The notes beneath the pieces were generated by a model. The model had not been told where the DNA came from, made no database searches, and was given only the letters and a program-made list of their open reading frames with translations. The position numbers and the translations under genes are program-made. From Sphingosinithalassobacter tenebrarum (GTDB lineage: Bacteria > Pseudomonadota > Alphaproteobacteria > Sphingomonadales > Sphingomonadaceae), in NCBI RefSeq assembly GCF_011057975.1, contig NZ_CP049109.1:3689001-3753000 (forward strand): a stretch of DNA of 64,000 bases. Direction: 5' to 3'. Position 1 is the stretch's first letter; the number at the start of each line of letters is the position of its first letter. This document shows, in pieces, positions 33,015-41,856 of this stretch.

Positions 33015-33398
33015 TCAGTCGGTGACAGGCGCCACCGCGTGCACCCGCGCCAGCTTCTGCATCGGCGAAGCGACCAGGCTGATTTCTGCCAGCGCGACCT
33101 GCAACAGCTCGCGTCCGGCCGGCCCGAGCCGGCTTTCCCGCGCGCGATAGCCGAAGGAAAGGCCGGTAACGCCGCCGTCGCGCAACGATGCGGCCAGTAC
33201 CGGATCATCGACGCGCCCGATGACGCGCAGGCCCCGCGCATCCTCTTCCAGCCACTCGACCGCGCCGATCGGCGCGCCGCCATGCTGCCACAGCAGCGGC
33301 ACCGCGCCAGGCGCACGGAACGCGCCCTTGCGCACCACGTCGCCGCCGCGATCGGCGATGTCGAACACCGCCGCATAGCCGGCGAAACGCACGCTCAC
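33015..33398 (-). CDS. GTA prohead protease (HK97 U35-like, gp4)
   Basis: 127 residues if it starts at the GTG overlapping the stop of the previous gene; the longer upstream frame reads antisense-like and is rejected. VRFAGYAAVFDIADRGGDVV and PLLWQHGGAPIG (catalytic His39) are followed by GGVTGLSFGYRAR with the catalytic Ser81. It would mature the capsid protein encoded next. Slightly shorter than the usual 150-200 residue proteases but with all motifs. Confidence 0.9.
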   Translation of the reverse strand: MSVRFAGYAAVFDIADRGGDVVRKGAFRAPGAVPLLWQHGGAPIGAVEWLEEDARGLRVIGRVDDPVLAASLRDGGVTGLSFGYRARESRLGPAGRELLQVALAEISLVASPMQKLARVHAVAPVTD

Positions 33399-33703
33399 TT
33401 CACCCAGCCCGAAAAGCCCAGCTTCACCGCGAGCCCGACCAGCAGCCCCGCCAGCGCGAGATGGGCCAACCAGCCAAGCGCCGCGCGCACCGCCGATTTC
33501 TTGGCGTCGCGCCACGCGCCGAGCAGTTCGCGCAGCTCGGCCATGTCTTTGGGCGCCGCGCCGTCATCCAGCCCCAGCTTGGCGAGCGCGCGCCGCGCGC
33601 CCAGCTCGCCCGCTTCCTCCACGATAGCGCGCAGCGTCGTCAGGTCCGCGCCCGCTTCCTCGCCCTGGCGCAGCAATTGCGCCAGCACCGCAGAATCGCT
33701 CAT
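33395..33703 (-). CDS. DUF6127 family protein of the GTA cluster
   Basis: 102 residues from ATG 33703 (the ATG at 33733 gives an unlikely 10-residue extension). LAQLLRQGEEAGADLTTLRAIVEEAGELGARRALAKLGLDD is the characteristic start and LRELLGAWRDAKKSAVRAALGWL the conserved second half, ending in a membrane helix. It lies between portal and protease as in sphingomonad GTAs. Function unknown. Confidence 0.82.
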   Translation of the reverse strand: MSDSAVLAQLLRQGEEAGADLTTLRAIVEEAGELGARRALAKLGLDDGAAPKDMAELRELLGAWRDAKKSAVRAALGWLAHLALAGLLVGLAVKLGFSGWVK

Positions 33704-33735
33704 CAATGTCTCCTTGCATTGGGCAGGGCACATGA

Positions 33736-34839
33736 TCAGTCGAGCCCGACCAATCCCCGCTTTTCCTCGTCGCTCAGGAAATCCGCGCCGCTAACCTGCG
33801 CCCAGAGCCGCTCGCGGTCCTCGCTGAGCGCAGTGACGCGATCGAGATCGACCGACAACGCGGCATCGGGAAACCAGCCCGCCAGCCCCTGTGAAATCCC
33901 GCCGAGAATCTTCTCGGCAAGCGGCAGGATCGCCAGCCGCCACAGCGCGCGGTTCGCCTCGCGATAATTGGCGTAGGTCGCGTCCCCCGGTAGCCCGAGC
34001 AGCATCGGCGGCACGCCGAAGGCAAGCGCGATGTCGCGCGCGGCAGCCGCCTTCAGCCCGACGAAATCCATGTCGGCGGGCGACATGCTGAGTGCCTGCC
34101 ATTTGAGCCCGCCCTCGAGCAGCATCGGCCGCCCGGCATTGGCCGCGCCCGCGAATCCCGCATCCATCTCTGCCTTCAGCCGGTCGAACTGATCGGGCGA
34201 CAGCACGCTGCCGTCGCCGGGCTCATAGACCAGCGCGCCGCTGGGCCGCGCGGCGTTGTCGAGCAGCCCCTTGTTCCATTGCGACGCCGCATTGTGGATC
34301 GCGACGGCCCCCGCCGCCGCGCCCAGGCACCCCAGCCCATAATGATCGTCGACCGGATTGAACGCCTTGATATGCACGATCTGCGGCCGTCCGGCCGGGT
34401 CCTCCGCCGCCAGCCGCGCGACATGCTCGCCGACGCGATAGCGATAGATAGCCGGCCACCCGCTCGCATCGGGCTCGACCGTCACGCGTTCGGGGCGCAG
34501 CGCATAGAGCTCGCAAAGCTGCCCCTCGGCATCGGTCAGCAGCTGAACATAGGCATTGCCGTGCAGCAGCAATTGCGCCGCGACGGTTTCGGTAAGCGCT
34601 TGCCCGCCCGAGCGCGCGCCGACCAGCGCCGCAACCGCCGGGTCGCTCGTCGAAAGCGGCGCCCCGCCAACGCCCTCGGCGACGAGCTTCACCGCGCGCT
34701 GCGCCACCGGATTGGCGCAATATCCCGTACGCACCTGCGCCTCATAGGAACGCGGCCAATCCCCCGCGACGACCATGTTCGCCCCACGTGAAAGCGCCGG
34801 CCGGTCGCCCGACCGCCGGCGTTTGAACCAGTTTTTCAT
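33736..34839 (-). CDS. GTA portal protein (gp3-like)
   Basis: 367 residues from the ATG at 34839 (MKNWFKRRR). The HK97-type portal pattern is clear: AQRAVKLVAEGVGGAPL, TETVAAQLLLHGNAYVQLL, VHIKAFNPVDDHYGLGCLGAA, WNKGLLDNAARPSGALVYEPG, and FGVPPMLLGLPGDATYANYREANRALWRLAILPLAEKIL. It would form the dodecameric ring for DNA entry. It is separated from terL by about 3.2 kb of unrelated genes. Confidence 0.95.
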   Translation of the reverse strand: MKNWFKRRRSGDRPALSRGANMVVAGDWPRSYEAQVRTGYCANPVAQRAVKLVAEGVGGAPLSTSDPAVAALVGARSGGQALTETVAAQLLLHGNAYVQLLTDAEGQLCELYALRPERVTVEPDASGWPAIYRYRVGEHVARLAAEDPAGRPQIVHIKAFNPVDDHYGLGCLGAAAGAVAIHNAASQWNKGLLDNAARPSGALVYEPGDGSVLSPDQFDRLKAEMDAGFAGAANAGRPMLLEGGLKWQALSMSPADMDFVGLKAAAARDIALAFGVPPMLLGLPGDATYANYREANRALWRLAILPLAEKILGGISQGLAGWFPDAALSVDLDRVTALSEDRERLWAQVSGADFLSDEEKRGLVGLD

Positions 34840-34938
34840 CTGTTGCTCCCCTGAGCTCCTGGCGCGGCACACCGCTTCGGCTTGCGCACTGCCATCGCCA
34901 CCGACATATTCCGATGCTGCGCAGCAAGGACAGAGCCC

Positions 34939-35481
34939 GTGCCGCTACGAAAGACTATTTCCGCAATCGCGATCTCGCTGGCCGCAGTGACGGCGCTTTC
35001 CGGCACGGCCGTTGCGTGCATGGCCAATGCCCCCTTTGTCGTAGAGGATGTTCGGCAGGCCGATATCGTGATCGACGGTGTGTTGACCGGCTACAAGGTG
35101 GTATCGCCCGGCCGACCCGGCACGCTGGACGACTATGGCCTCCTGACGATCCGTGTCGACGAGGCGCTCCGCGGCGAAGTTTCGGGCGAAGTGCAGATTT
35201 ACTGGTGGAATTCCACCTTCGCCATGCCCGAAAAGGTCAAGCTCGGCGAACGCGTGCTGGTCGCCGCTGCGCGGGCGAACCATGCAGGCCTTCCGCTGCG
35301 CGGCACCAGCGCCACCGTCTATGGCTCGCGCCGTCCCGATCTGCCGCAACTGCTGCAGGCGCCGTGCGCGCCCGCATTTCTGCTCCCCTACACCCCCGTT
35401 GCCGCGCAAAATATTGTAACCCTGCTCGATGGCGGCACGGTGGCGCCCCATGACTATTTCGCGGCGGGCTGGCTTTACTGA
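34939..35481 (+). CDS. Exported protein of unknown function inside the GTA cluster
   Basis: 180 residues from a GTG at 34939 with AAGGA nine bases before. A signal peptide (ISAIAISLAAVTALSGTAVAC) suggests export; the cysteine at its end is not a perfect lipobox. The mature part contains APFVVEDVRQADIVIDGVLTGYKV and GEVQIYWWNSTFAMPEKVKLGERVLVAA, an immunoglobulin- or OB-like beta pattern found in many small periplasmic proteins. No defined family. It is divergent from the portal gene. Confidence 0.6.
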   Translation: MPLRKTISAIAISLAAVTALSGTAVACMANAPFVVEDVRQADIVIDGVLTGYKVVSPGRPGTLDDYGLLTIRVDEALRGEVSGEVQIYWWNSTFAMPEKVKLGERVLVAAARANHAGLPLRGTSATVYGSRRPDLPQLLQAPCAPAFLLPYTPVAAQNIVTLLDGGTVAPHDYFAAGWLY

Positions 35482-35518
35482 CGGCCCTCCCTGGCGCGGG
35501 GCGCAAAGGTGAAGCTCG

Positions 35519-36238
35519 TCACACCATCCAGCTGAACGGCAGCCGCGTCTCGCCCGTCACCACGCCATCGGCATCGAAGCGCCGCTCGGCAATCAATCCG
35601 CGCCCCTCGGCATCTACGGCGACTACCGTGCTGCATCGCGTCCCGTACACGGGGTCGCGAATGAAGATCGGTGACCCGGTATCGGGAACATCGGTCACGA
35701 ACCCGCTCTCGTCGCGCAGCGCGTCGAACAGCGGCGCGATATCGTCGCTCCCGCTCGCCGCCCAGCGCTGCACCGAAGCCTGCAACGCCGCCGTCTTCGG
35801 CCAGGCCTGCGTCCCCATCCCGTTCGCCAGCCCATGCAGTCCCGGCGCCAGCTTCGCCCGCATCGGCTCGGGCCGGTTGCTCAGATAGCTCCCGCGCCCC
35901 TCGTCGATCGCGAACAGATTGAACGCATTATAGCGTTCGGGCACCACATCCTCCAGCGCCACCGGTCCCAGCAAATCCACCACCAGCGCCCCGCGCGAAG
36001 CCTTGGCCGGATCGGGATCGCCCTGCCCGCGCACATTGGTCACGACCGCGAACCGCCCCGTCTCGCTCACCCCCAGCCAGGTCCCGCCACCCACGGCATC
36101 GCGCCCGGCGATGATCCACGACCCGTCGTCCCACCGCGCCAGCGGCAGCGAGGGACGCTCATGCCGCTCGTCGCGGTTCCCGGCGGCGACCAGCACCCAG
36201 TCGGGATGCCCGCGCCACAACATTGCGAAAACACACAT
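35519..36238 (-). CDS. NRDE (TANGO2-like) family protein
   Basis: 239 residues with MCVFAMLWRGHPDWVLVAAGNRDE at the start, containing the name-giving NRDE motif, and GRDAVGGGTWLGVSETGRFAVVTN. Members are Ntn-hydrolase-like proteins, linked in animals to Golgi and lipid/haem handling; the bacterial role is unclear. Cys2 may be the catalytic nucleophile. It lies between a GTA-interrupting exported gene and a serine hydrolase, is on the same strand as the GTA genes but is not a GTA gene. Confidence 0.87.
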   Translation of the reverse strand: MCVFAMLWRGHPDWVLVAAGNRDERHERPSLPLARWDDGSWIIAGRDAVGGGTWLGVSETGRFAVVTNVRGQGDPDPAKASRGALVVDLLGPVALEDVVPERYNAFNLFAIDEGRGSYLSNRPEPMRAKLAPGLHGLANGMGTQAWPKTAALQASVQRWAASGSDDIAPLFDALRDESGFVTDVPDTGSPIFIRDPVYGTRCSTVVAVDAEGRGLIAERRFDADGVVTGETRLPFSWMV

Positions 36239-36332
36239 GACTTCTTCTTAGACGCCGCCCGATCCCAGTAAAACCCTGGTGTTTTGACCGATTAACACAC
36301 CCATGTTACCCCACCCGCAAAGGGAGACGATC

Positions 36333-38027
36333 ATGCGCCACCGGATATCGCGACGCCGCCTGCTTGGAACCGGAGCGGGCATAGCCGCCGTCGGAACCTT
36401 CGCCCCCGCCTTTTCGGCCTTCGCGGCATCCGATATCGCCTCCGCCGCCGACGCGATCCTTGCCGATGCCTGGCCGACCGACGGCCCGGGCGGCGCCGCG
36501 ATCGTCACCGAACACGGCGCGACGACCTATGCCGGCGCGCGCGGCCTGGCCGATCTCGCCACCGGCCGACCGATCCGCCCCGACACGCTGTTCCGCCTCG
36601 GCTCGATCACCAAACAATTCTCCGCCGCGCTGATGATGCAGCTCGTCGACGAAGGCAACGTGTCGCTGGACGACCCGCTCACCAAATTCCTGCCCGACTA
36701 TCCCGGCCCCGGGGGCGCGGCCACGGTGCGCCAGCTGCTCAATCACACATCTGGCATCAAATCCTATACCGGCATTCCCGGCTGGATGGTCGAAGCGAAC
36801 ACAAATCGCGCCTTCACCACGCAGCAAATGATCGCAGAATTCGCTGATCTGCCGCTCGATTTCGAACCCGGCACCGATCAGCGCTACAATAACAGCGGCT
36901 ATGTCCTGGTCGGCGCGGTGATCGAAGCCGTCACCGGCAAACCCTGGCATGTCGCGCTGCGCGAGCGAATCCTCGATCCGCTGAGCATCACCGATATCCG
37001 CTATGGCGTCAGCGAAACCGAATTCGCCAACCGCGCCCTGCCCTATACCACGGGCAATGACGGCTTCGTCCCCGCCCAGAAAATCCATATGAGCGTACCG
37101 CATGCCGCCGGCGCGCTGGTCGGCTCGGTCGGCGCGCTCGCCAAATGGTCGCATGCGCTCCATCACGGCAAGGTCATCAGCGCGCAAAGCTATGCGCTAA
37201 TGACCTCTCCCACCGAATTGCCCGACGGCCGCTCCATTCCCTATGGCTTCGGGCTCCAGCTCAACGATGTGCGCGGCCGCAAGGCGATTTCGCATGGCGG
37301 CGGCATTTTCGGCGGCTCCACCTATGCGCTCTACCTGCCGGAAACGGGCATTTTCACCGCCGCCTTCACCAATACCGACACCCCCGAAGTCCAGCCCACG
37401 CTGATCGCGCACAAGCTCGGCGCGGTGGCGCTCGGCGATCCCTATCCGGTCTTCACCACCGTCGCGGTCGATCCCGCAAGCCTAGAGCCGCTGACCGGCG
37501 TCTATGCGATCGCGGGCGGCGAAGAGACGCGCACGCTGTTCCTCGATGACGGTCAGCTCTACTCGCAACGCGAAGGCGGTTCGGCCTCGCCGGTCTATCC
37601 CGCCGGACAGGACCGTTTCCATTTCGGCCCCGGCAGCCTCACCTGGTTCCAGATGCGGCGCGACGCCAACGGCGCGCACATCCTCGAAATGCACCAGAAC
37701 GGCGCAGAGGAAATCGAGCGCGCCGTCCGCACCGGCCCGGTGCCCGAAACAGTTGCGGCAGCGGTTCCGCGCGAAACGCTCGAACGCTATGTCGGCCGCT
37801 ATGCGGTGATGAACATGGTCGCCGATATCGCTCTGGAGGACAACGATACGCTGTCCATCCAGCTGACCGGCCAGCCCTCCTTCGTGCTGGAACCGAAAAG
37901 CGCCACCGAATTCACCATCCCCCGCGTCGGCGCCCGCATCGTCTTCCCCGAAGGCGAAGGCCCGGCACCCTATCTCACCATCTTCCAGGGCGGCGCCGAG
38001 ATCAAAAGCGAGCGGATCGCGGAGTGA
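36333..38027 (+). CDS. Serine hydrolase, beta-lactamase family, Tat-exported
   Basis: 564 residues from ATG 36333 (GGGAG upstream). The N terminus carries a twin-arginine signal (SRRRLLGTGAGIAAVGTFAP). Catalytic motifs of the class C beta-lactamase/DD-peptidase fold are Ser91-Ile-Thr-Lys94 and Tyr185-Asn-Asn187, with HGGG as the third motif. A C-terminal beta domain of about 200 residues follows, as in LACTB-like and PbpE proteins. Substrate is unknown; esterase or peptidase activity is possible. It ends 16 bases before the stop of the convergent terL. Confidence 0.9.
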   Translation: MRHRISRRRLLGTGAGIAAVGTFAPAFSAFAASDIASAADAILADAWPTDGPGGAAIVTEHGATTYAGARGLADLATGRPIRPDTLFRLGSITKQFSAALMMQLVDEGNVSLDDPLTKFLPDYPGPGGAATVRQLLNHTSGIKSYTGIPGWMVEANTNRAFTTQQMIAEFADLPLDFEPGTDQRYNNSGYVLVGAVIEAVTGKPWHVALRERILDPLSITDIRYGVSETEFANRALPYTTGNDGFVPAQKIHMSVPHAAGALVGSVGALAKWSHALHHGKVISAQSYALMTSPTELPDGRSIPYGFGLQLNDVRGRKAISHGGGIFGGSTYALYLPETGIFTAAFTNTDTPEVQPTLIAHKLGAVALGDPYPVFTTVAVDPASLEPLTGVYAIAGGEETRTLFLDDGQLYSQREGGSASPVYPAGQDRFHFGPGSLTWFQMRRDANGAHILEMHQNGAEEIERAVRTGPVPETVAAAVPRETLERYVGRYAVMNMVADIALEDNDTLSIQLTGQPSFVLEPKSATEFTIPRVGARIVFPEGEGPAPYLTIFQGGAEIKSERIAE

Positions 38028-38043
38028 CCCGCCTGGGGTGCGG

Positions 38044-39386
38044 TCACATCACCCGCACCCCGGCCTCGCCCCTTTTCCCCAGCAACAACTCGGTCATCGC
38101 CCACACCAGCGCATCCGCGCGGTCGGGCGAGCGCCCCGGCCCTTCATAGCCGCCGCCTGCGATCAGCCCGCAAAGCTCGTCCTCCAGCGCCGCAAAGCCG
38201 CCGACATGAAACGCCTTGCCGCTTTCATAGAGCGCCGCGACCGGCTCGGCGCGCGCGCTCTTGCCGCGGCTGGCATGGACCAGCCGGATCGGCAGCGCGG
38301 CATCGGCCGCTTCAAGCACGCTGCGCACCATCTCGCCGCCCTGATTGGCCTCTGCCACCACGCGATCGGCGCCGTTGCGCACCGCGCACGCCGCCACCGC
38401 CCGCGCCCATTGTTCGGGCGATGCCGCGCTCACGCTCGCATCTTCCAGCACATAACCATGCCCGTCGCGCCCCAGCGCCACCGCCACGATCCCGCAGGCA
38501 TCGCCGCGCGATCCGGCAGGCGGATCGACGCCGACGACCACGCGCCGCCAGGAACCAAGCCGTTCGGTTCGAGCAGGTTCGAGCCCCGTCGAGAACCGTT
38601 CGTCGAGAACCCGCACCCGGCAGGCTTCAAGCAGACCGCGAGTCCACAGCGCCCCGGCGACGTCGTCGATCAGTTCCCCGTCCAGTTCCTGACGGCCAAG
38701 CCGCGTGCCGCCATAGGTTGCGCGTATCCCCGAAACGAAGCTTTCGGGCAGCAGCCGGTTCTCGTCGGTCCTCCCGGTAACGGTCGCGGTGTCGGGTCGC
38801 GCGCGCAGATCGCGCAGCAACGGTATCGGGCGCGGCGTCGTCGTCACCAGCACGCGCGGCCGCTCGCCCATCCGCATGCCGAGCATCAGATTGTCCAGGC
38901 CGCACCGGGATAAGCCCATTTGGCGATCTCGTCGCACCAGGCGAAATGGAATTGCGGCCCGCGCAGCCCCTCGGGATTTTCGCCCGAATAGGCAAAGGCC
39001 TGCGCGCCGTTGCTCCATTTCAGCCGCCCGCGCGTCGGTTCCCAGTGCGGTCGCTGCGCGCCCGCCGGGGTAGTCGCCAATATGCCGCTCGCGCCCTCGA
39101 TCATCACGGCGCGCACTTCGCCGAGCGTCGCGCCGACCAGCGCGATGCGCAGGCTGCCATCGGCTTCGGCAAGCGCGCGCACCCATTCGGCGCCCGCCCG
39201 CGTCTTGCCGAAGCCGCGCCCCGCCAGCATCAGCCAGACGCGCCAATCGTCGCCCGGCGGCGGCAACTGGCGCGGGTCGGCCCAGAAGGGCCAGTCGTGG
39301 AGCAGCGATTTCCAGTCCGGCTTTCTACGCTCCCAAGCCGCGAGCGCCTGCGGATCGCCCGCAAGCGAGCGCGCCGTCTCGCTCAT
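38044..39386 (-). pseudogene. GTA large terminase (TerL), apparent frameshift
   Basis: The N-terminal part (38886-39386, 166 residues) carries the Walker A motif LAGRGFGKT (54-62) and the Walker B end FAWCDEIAKW, then stops after GAAWTI. The C-terminal part continues in another frame (from DNLMLGMRMGERPRVLVTTTPRP to the stop at 38044) with the nuclease acidic residues VGVDPPAG and EANQGG. Adding one G at the GG of 38895-38896 joins both into a 447-residue protein, the normal TerL length. Either a sequencing indel or a recent inactivating mutation. It overlaps terS by 4 bases. Confidence 0.85.
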
Positions 39387-39922
39387 GCCGCGTCCCCGTC
39401 ATCCTCCATGTCGATGGTGACGTCATCCGCGTCGGGCCCGCGCAGCAATGCGATGCGGCGCAGCACTTCGGCTTTCGCCTCGGCTTCGCTGATCGTCGGC
39501 GGACTGGGCGGTGCGTTGCCGCCCATACGGTCATAGACTTCCGGCCGTTTCGCCTTGAGCAGAAACATGCCGAGACTATCCGAATAGGTTCGAACGCTCC
39601 CAACCACCTCGCCGCGATAATAGACCGGCTTCTCGACCCCGTTGCGCGCCCGCTCCATCAGCTGGCTCTCCAGCTCGTCGAGCGCCTCGGCCACCGCCGC
39701 GTCCCAATCGCGCGCGAAGCCGGGGAAGCGCGCGCGATGGCTGTACACCGTCGAGCTCGACAGCCCCGCTTCGCGCGCTGCCCGGGCGACATTCGCCGTC
39801 TGGCGCAAAATCTCCAGGAAACACGCCTTGCGCACCGCGATCGAGGGCTGTTTCGCCCGGCCGCGCTTGCCGCCCGTCTTCACCAGCCGCAGCTTCGCGC
39901 TACCCTTGCCCGCCTCGGTCAT
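39383..39922 (-). CDS. GTA small terminase-like protein (TerS)
   Basis: 179 residues starting at ATG 39922. The N-terminal half has a helix-turn-helix (VRKACFLEILRQTANVARAAREAGLSSSTVYSHR), then VAEALDELESQLMERARNGVEKPVYYRGEVVGSVRTYSDSLGMFLLKAKRPEVYDRM, the pattern found in GTA and phage small terminase proteins. It overlaps terL by ATGA and is the first gene of the GTA operon. Confidence 0.85.
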   Translation of the reverse strand: MTEAGKGSAKLRLVKTGGKRGRAKQPSIAVRKACFLEILRQTANVARAAREAGLSSSTVYSHRARFPGFARDWDAAVAEALDELESQLMERARNGVEKPVYYRGEVVGSVRTYSDSLGMFLLKAKRPEVYDRMGGNAPPSPPTISEAEAKAEVLRRIALLRGPDADDVTIDMEDDGDAA

Positions 39923-40040
39923 ATCCGCACTCCCCCGAAACTTTCCCGGCCTGAAACGCAATCGGGCCGGAAGGCGTCACCGCCCCGGCCCGACTCGCAA
40001 TTCTTCAGCGTGCTCTCCGGGTAGCCGAACAGCGTGACGA

Positions 40041-40069
40041 TGTCAAGTAAAAAGTGCCAAATAGGTTAT
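40041..40069 (-). promoter_or_regulatory. Probable GTA operon promoter with upstream regulatory motif
   Basis: On the minus strand a perfect TTGACA (40041-40046) is followed 17 bases later by TACCCG, a weak -10. Directly upstream is the 20-bp motif 40050-40069 (plus strand AAAAGTGCCAAATAGGTTAT), which also overlaps the dapF stop. It matches 16 of 20 bases of the motif at 44881-44900. The site is 120 bases before the terS start. Confidence 0.6.
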
Positions 40070-41016
40070 TTCAGGTTGGCAAGCACGGCTTCCCAAGCCT
40101 CGGCCTCGTCAAACCGGCGCGCATGCACCAGCGGCGCCTCGATCATGCCCGTCTCGCGATCGAATCCGATCGTCGCATCGTACAGGAAGCTGGCATTGCC
40201 GCGGATCGTCACCACTGCGCCGGCCTCGGGCGCAGTCGCCGAGGCACGCACCATTCCGCCACGATTGAACACGGTCACCGTTTCGCCAAAGGCGATCCGG
40301 CCGGCCAGCCCCGCCGCGAAGGTGGAAGCCGCCATTGCGCTGCCGCAACTGTCGGTCAGCCCGACACCGCGTTCATAGGTGCGCACGAACAATCCGCCGT
40401 CGCGCGCTTCGACGAAGCTGACATTGGCGCGCGCCGGGATCAGCGGCGGCGCTGCTTCGCACCAGTCGCCCAGCGCCACCAGTTCGGCCTCATCGACATG
40501 ATCGACAAAGGCGACGAGATGCGGATTGGGCATCGCAACGCCCGTGAAATGCCGTTCGCTGGGCAGACCGGGTATCGGCGCGTCGACGATCTGCGCCGCG
40601 TCGATCCGCAGCCCGATATCGGTGGCTGCCAGCGATGCCGGCCCCACCTGGGTGCGGATCGTGACTACGCCAGGCGCAAGATCGGGCTCGCGCGCGACAT
40701 CCGCCGAGCTGGTCTTGAGCCGCACCCGGGCATGATCGAGCCCGAGCAGCTCGAATCCCAGCCGCGCGGTGCAGCGCAGCCCGTTGAGGCACGTCTCCGC
40801 CTCGCTGCCGTCCGAATTGAACATCCGCATGCCGAAGGCGTGATCCGCATCGCCCGCGGTGAGCAGCAGCAAGCCATCGCCCCCCACCGGCCCGGCACGA
40901 TCGGCCAGCGCGCGCGCGAGTTTCTTCCATTCGGCCTCGGCCAGCGTGGCGGCGCGTGCGTCCATCAGCGGAAAATCGTTGCCGGAGCCCTGACACTTGA
41001 TGAAAGCAATCTGCAT
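40066..41016 (-). CDS. dapF: Diaminopimelate epimerase family protein
   Basis: 316 residues with the overall DapF pattern: FIKCQGSGNDF at the start, FNSDGSEAETCLNG with catalytic-type Cys76, and ERGVGLTDSCGSAMAAS with Cys224. In ordinary DapF these loops read CGNG and CGSG (or CGTG); here they are CLNG and CGSA. The protein is also about 40 residues longer than usual. It may be a true epimerase with relaxed loops or a paralogue acting on another amino acid. It is upstream of, and on the same strand as, the GTA operon. Confidence 0.75.
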   Translation of the reverse strand: MQIAFIKCQGSGNDFPLMDARAATLAEAEWKKLARALADRAGPVGGDGLLLLTAGDADHAFGMRMFNSDGSEAETCLNGLRCTARLGFELLGLDHARVRLKTSSADVAREPDLAPGVVTIRTQVGPASLAATDIGLRIDAAQIVDAPIPGLPSERHFTGVAMPNPHLVAFVDHVDEAELVALGDWCEAAPPLIPARANVSFVEARDGGLFVRTYERGVGLTDSCGSAMAASTFAAGLAGRIAFGETVTVFNRGGMVRASATAPEAGAVVTIRGNASFLYDATIGFDRETGMIEAPLVHARRFDEAEAWEAVLANLK

Positions 41017-41082
41017 CGCATCCTTATGGGGCGTTTCGGCTCCGCAAAACAGAGGGGCGGCGCCGATTTCGCGCCGAAGCGC

Positions 41083-41751
41083 TCAGGCCGGTTCCGCACT
41101 CACCGGCCCGCCCATCGCCGCGACGGTGGCATGGTCGCTCGCCACGATGGCGGCAAAGCTCGGACGGGAGAGAATCGCGTCGAAATACGCCGCACAGCGC
41201 GGGTGCCGCGCGCCGTCGATAGCGCACCCGACGGTAGTCAGGCTCGCCCAGGGGCTTGCGACTGCGATATCGGCAAGCGTCAGCCGGTCCTCGACCAGAA
41301 ATTCGCTCTTCGGAATCACGCTTTCGAGATAATCGAACAGCTTGGGCAATTCCTCGCGCTCGGCCGTGTCGGCGATTTCGAGATCGGGAGCGCCGTTCAG
41401 CACGCGCGGGGTGACGAAGCGGTTGCCGAAAATCTTGGGGCCGACCGTCATCAATATGGTGTCGGCAAATTCCTCGAACCAGATCGCGCGGGCGCGGGCT
41501 TCGGGCCGGAGCGGAATCAGATTCGGCTCGGGATGTTTCGCCTCGAGATAGGCAATGATCGCGCTGGAATCGGATATGGCGAAATCGCCGTCGCGAAAGG
41601 CGGGCATCTTGCCGAACGGACTCGCGGCGAAGAATTCGGGGCTGCCGCGCCCCATACCGGCAAGCTCGATCTTGATATCAAGCCCCTTCTCGGCGGCAAA
41701 GACAGCCACCTTGCGGACGTAGGGTGACAGCGTGGAGCCATAGACGATCAT
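41083..41751 (-). CDS. Glutathione S-transferase family protein
   Basis: 222 residues: an N-terminal thioredoxin-fold domain (MIVYGSTLSPYVRKVAVFAAEKGL, with Ser/Tyr near the usual catalytic site, and cis-Pro in FGKMPAF) followed by SDSSAIIAYLEAKHPEP for glutathione binding. The helical C-terminal domain has LTLADIAVASPWASL, the usual N-capping Asp motif. Substrate and role are unknown. It lies 66 bases upstream of the dapF-like gene on the same strand. Confidence 0.9.
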   Translation of the reverse strand: MIVYGSTLSPYVRKVAVFAAEKGLDIKIELAGMGRGSPEFFAASPFGKMPAFRDGDFAISDSSAIIAYLEAKHPEPNLIPLRPEARARAIWFEEFADTILMTVGPKIFGNRFVTPRVLNGAPDLEIADTAEREELPKLFDYLESVIPKSEFLVEDRLTLADIAVASPWASLTTVGCAIDGARHPRCAAYFDAILSRPSFAAIVASDHATVAAMGGPVSAEPA

Positions 41752-41856
41752 CGCAGCATCCTTTTTTGCCGTGGTCGCGTCAGCCTAGCATTTCCGTTTC
41801 ATACTGCAACCCACTTTGCCCGGGACAGCCCCGGCCGGCTATGGCAGGACGCTGCC

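Larger units (their letters stand above)
21805..39922 (-). mobile_element. Gene transfer agent (RcGTA-like) structural cluster
   Basis: A minus-strand run of head and tail genes in RcGTA order: TerS, TerL (frameshifted), portal, DUF6127, prohead protease, HK97 capsid, connector, stopper-like, tail terminator, tail tube, two chaperones, a very short tape measure, DUF2460 distal tail, DUF2163 hub, NlpC/P60 peptidase (frameshifted), gp15-type tail-tip protein and DUF2793. There are no integrase, replication, repressor or lysis genes inside. The short tape measure and lack of phage early genes favour a GTA over a prophage. Five non-structural genes interrupt it. Confidence 0.9.

Noticed and set aside
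21805..39922. Prophage instead of GTA
   Set aside because: No integrase, replication, lysis or early regulatory genes, and the tape measure is far too short for a phage tail; RcGTA gene order is followed closely.
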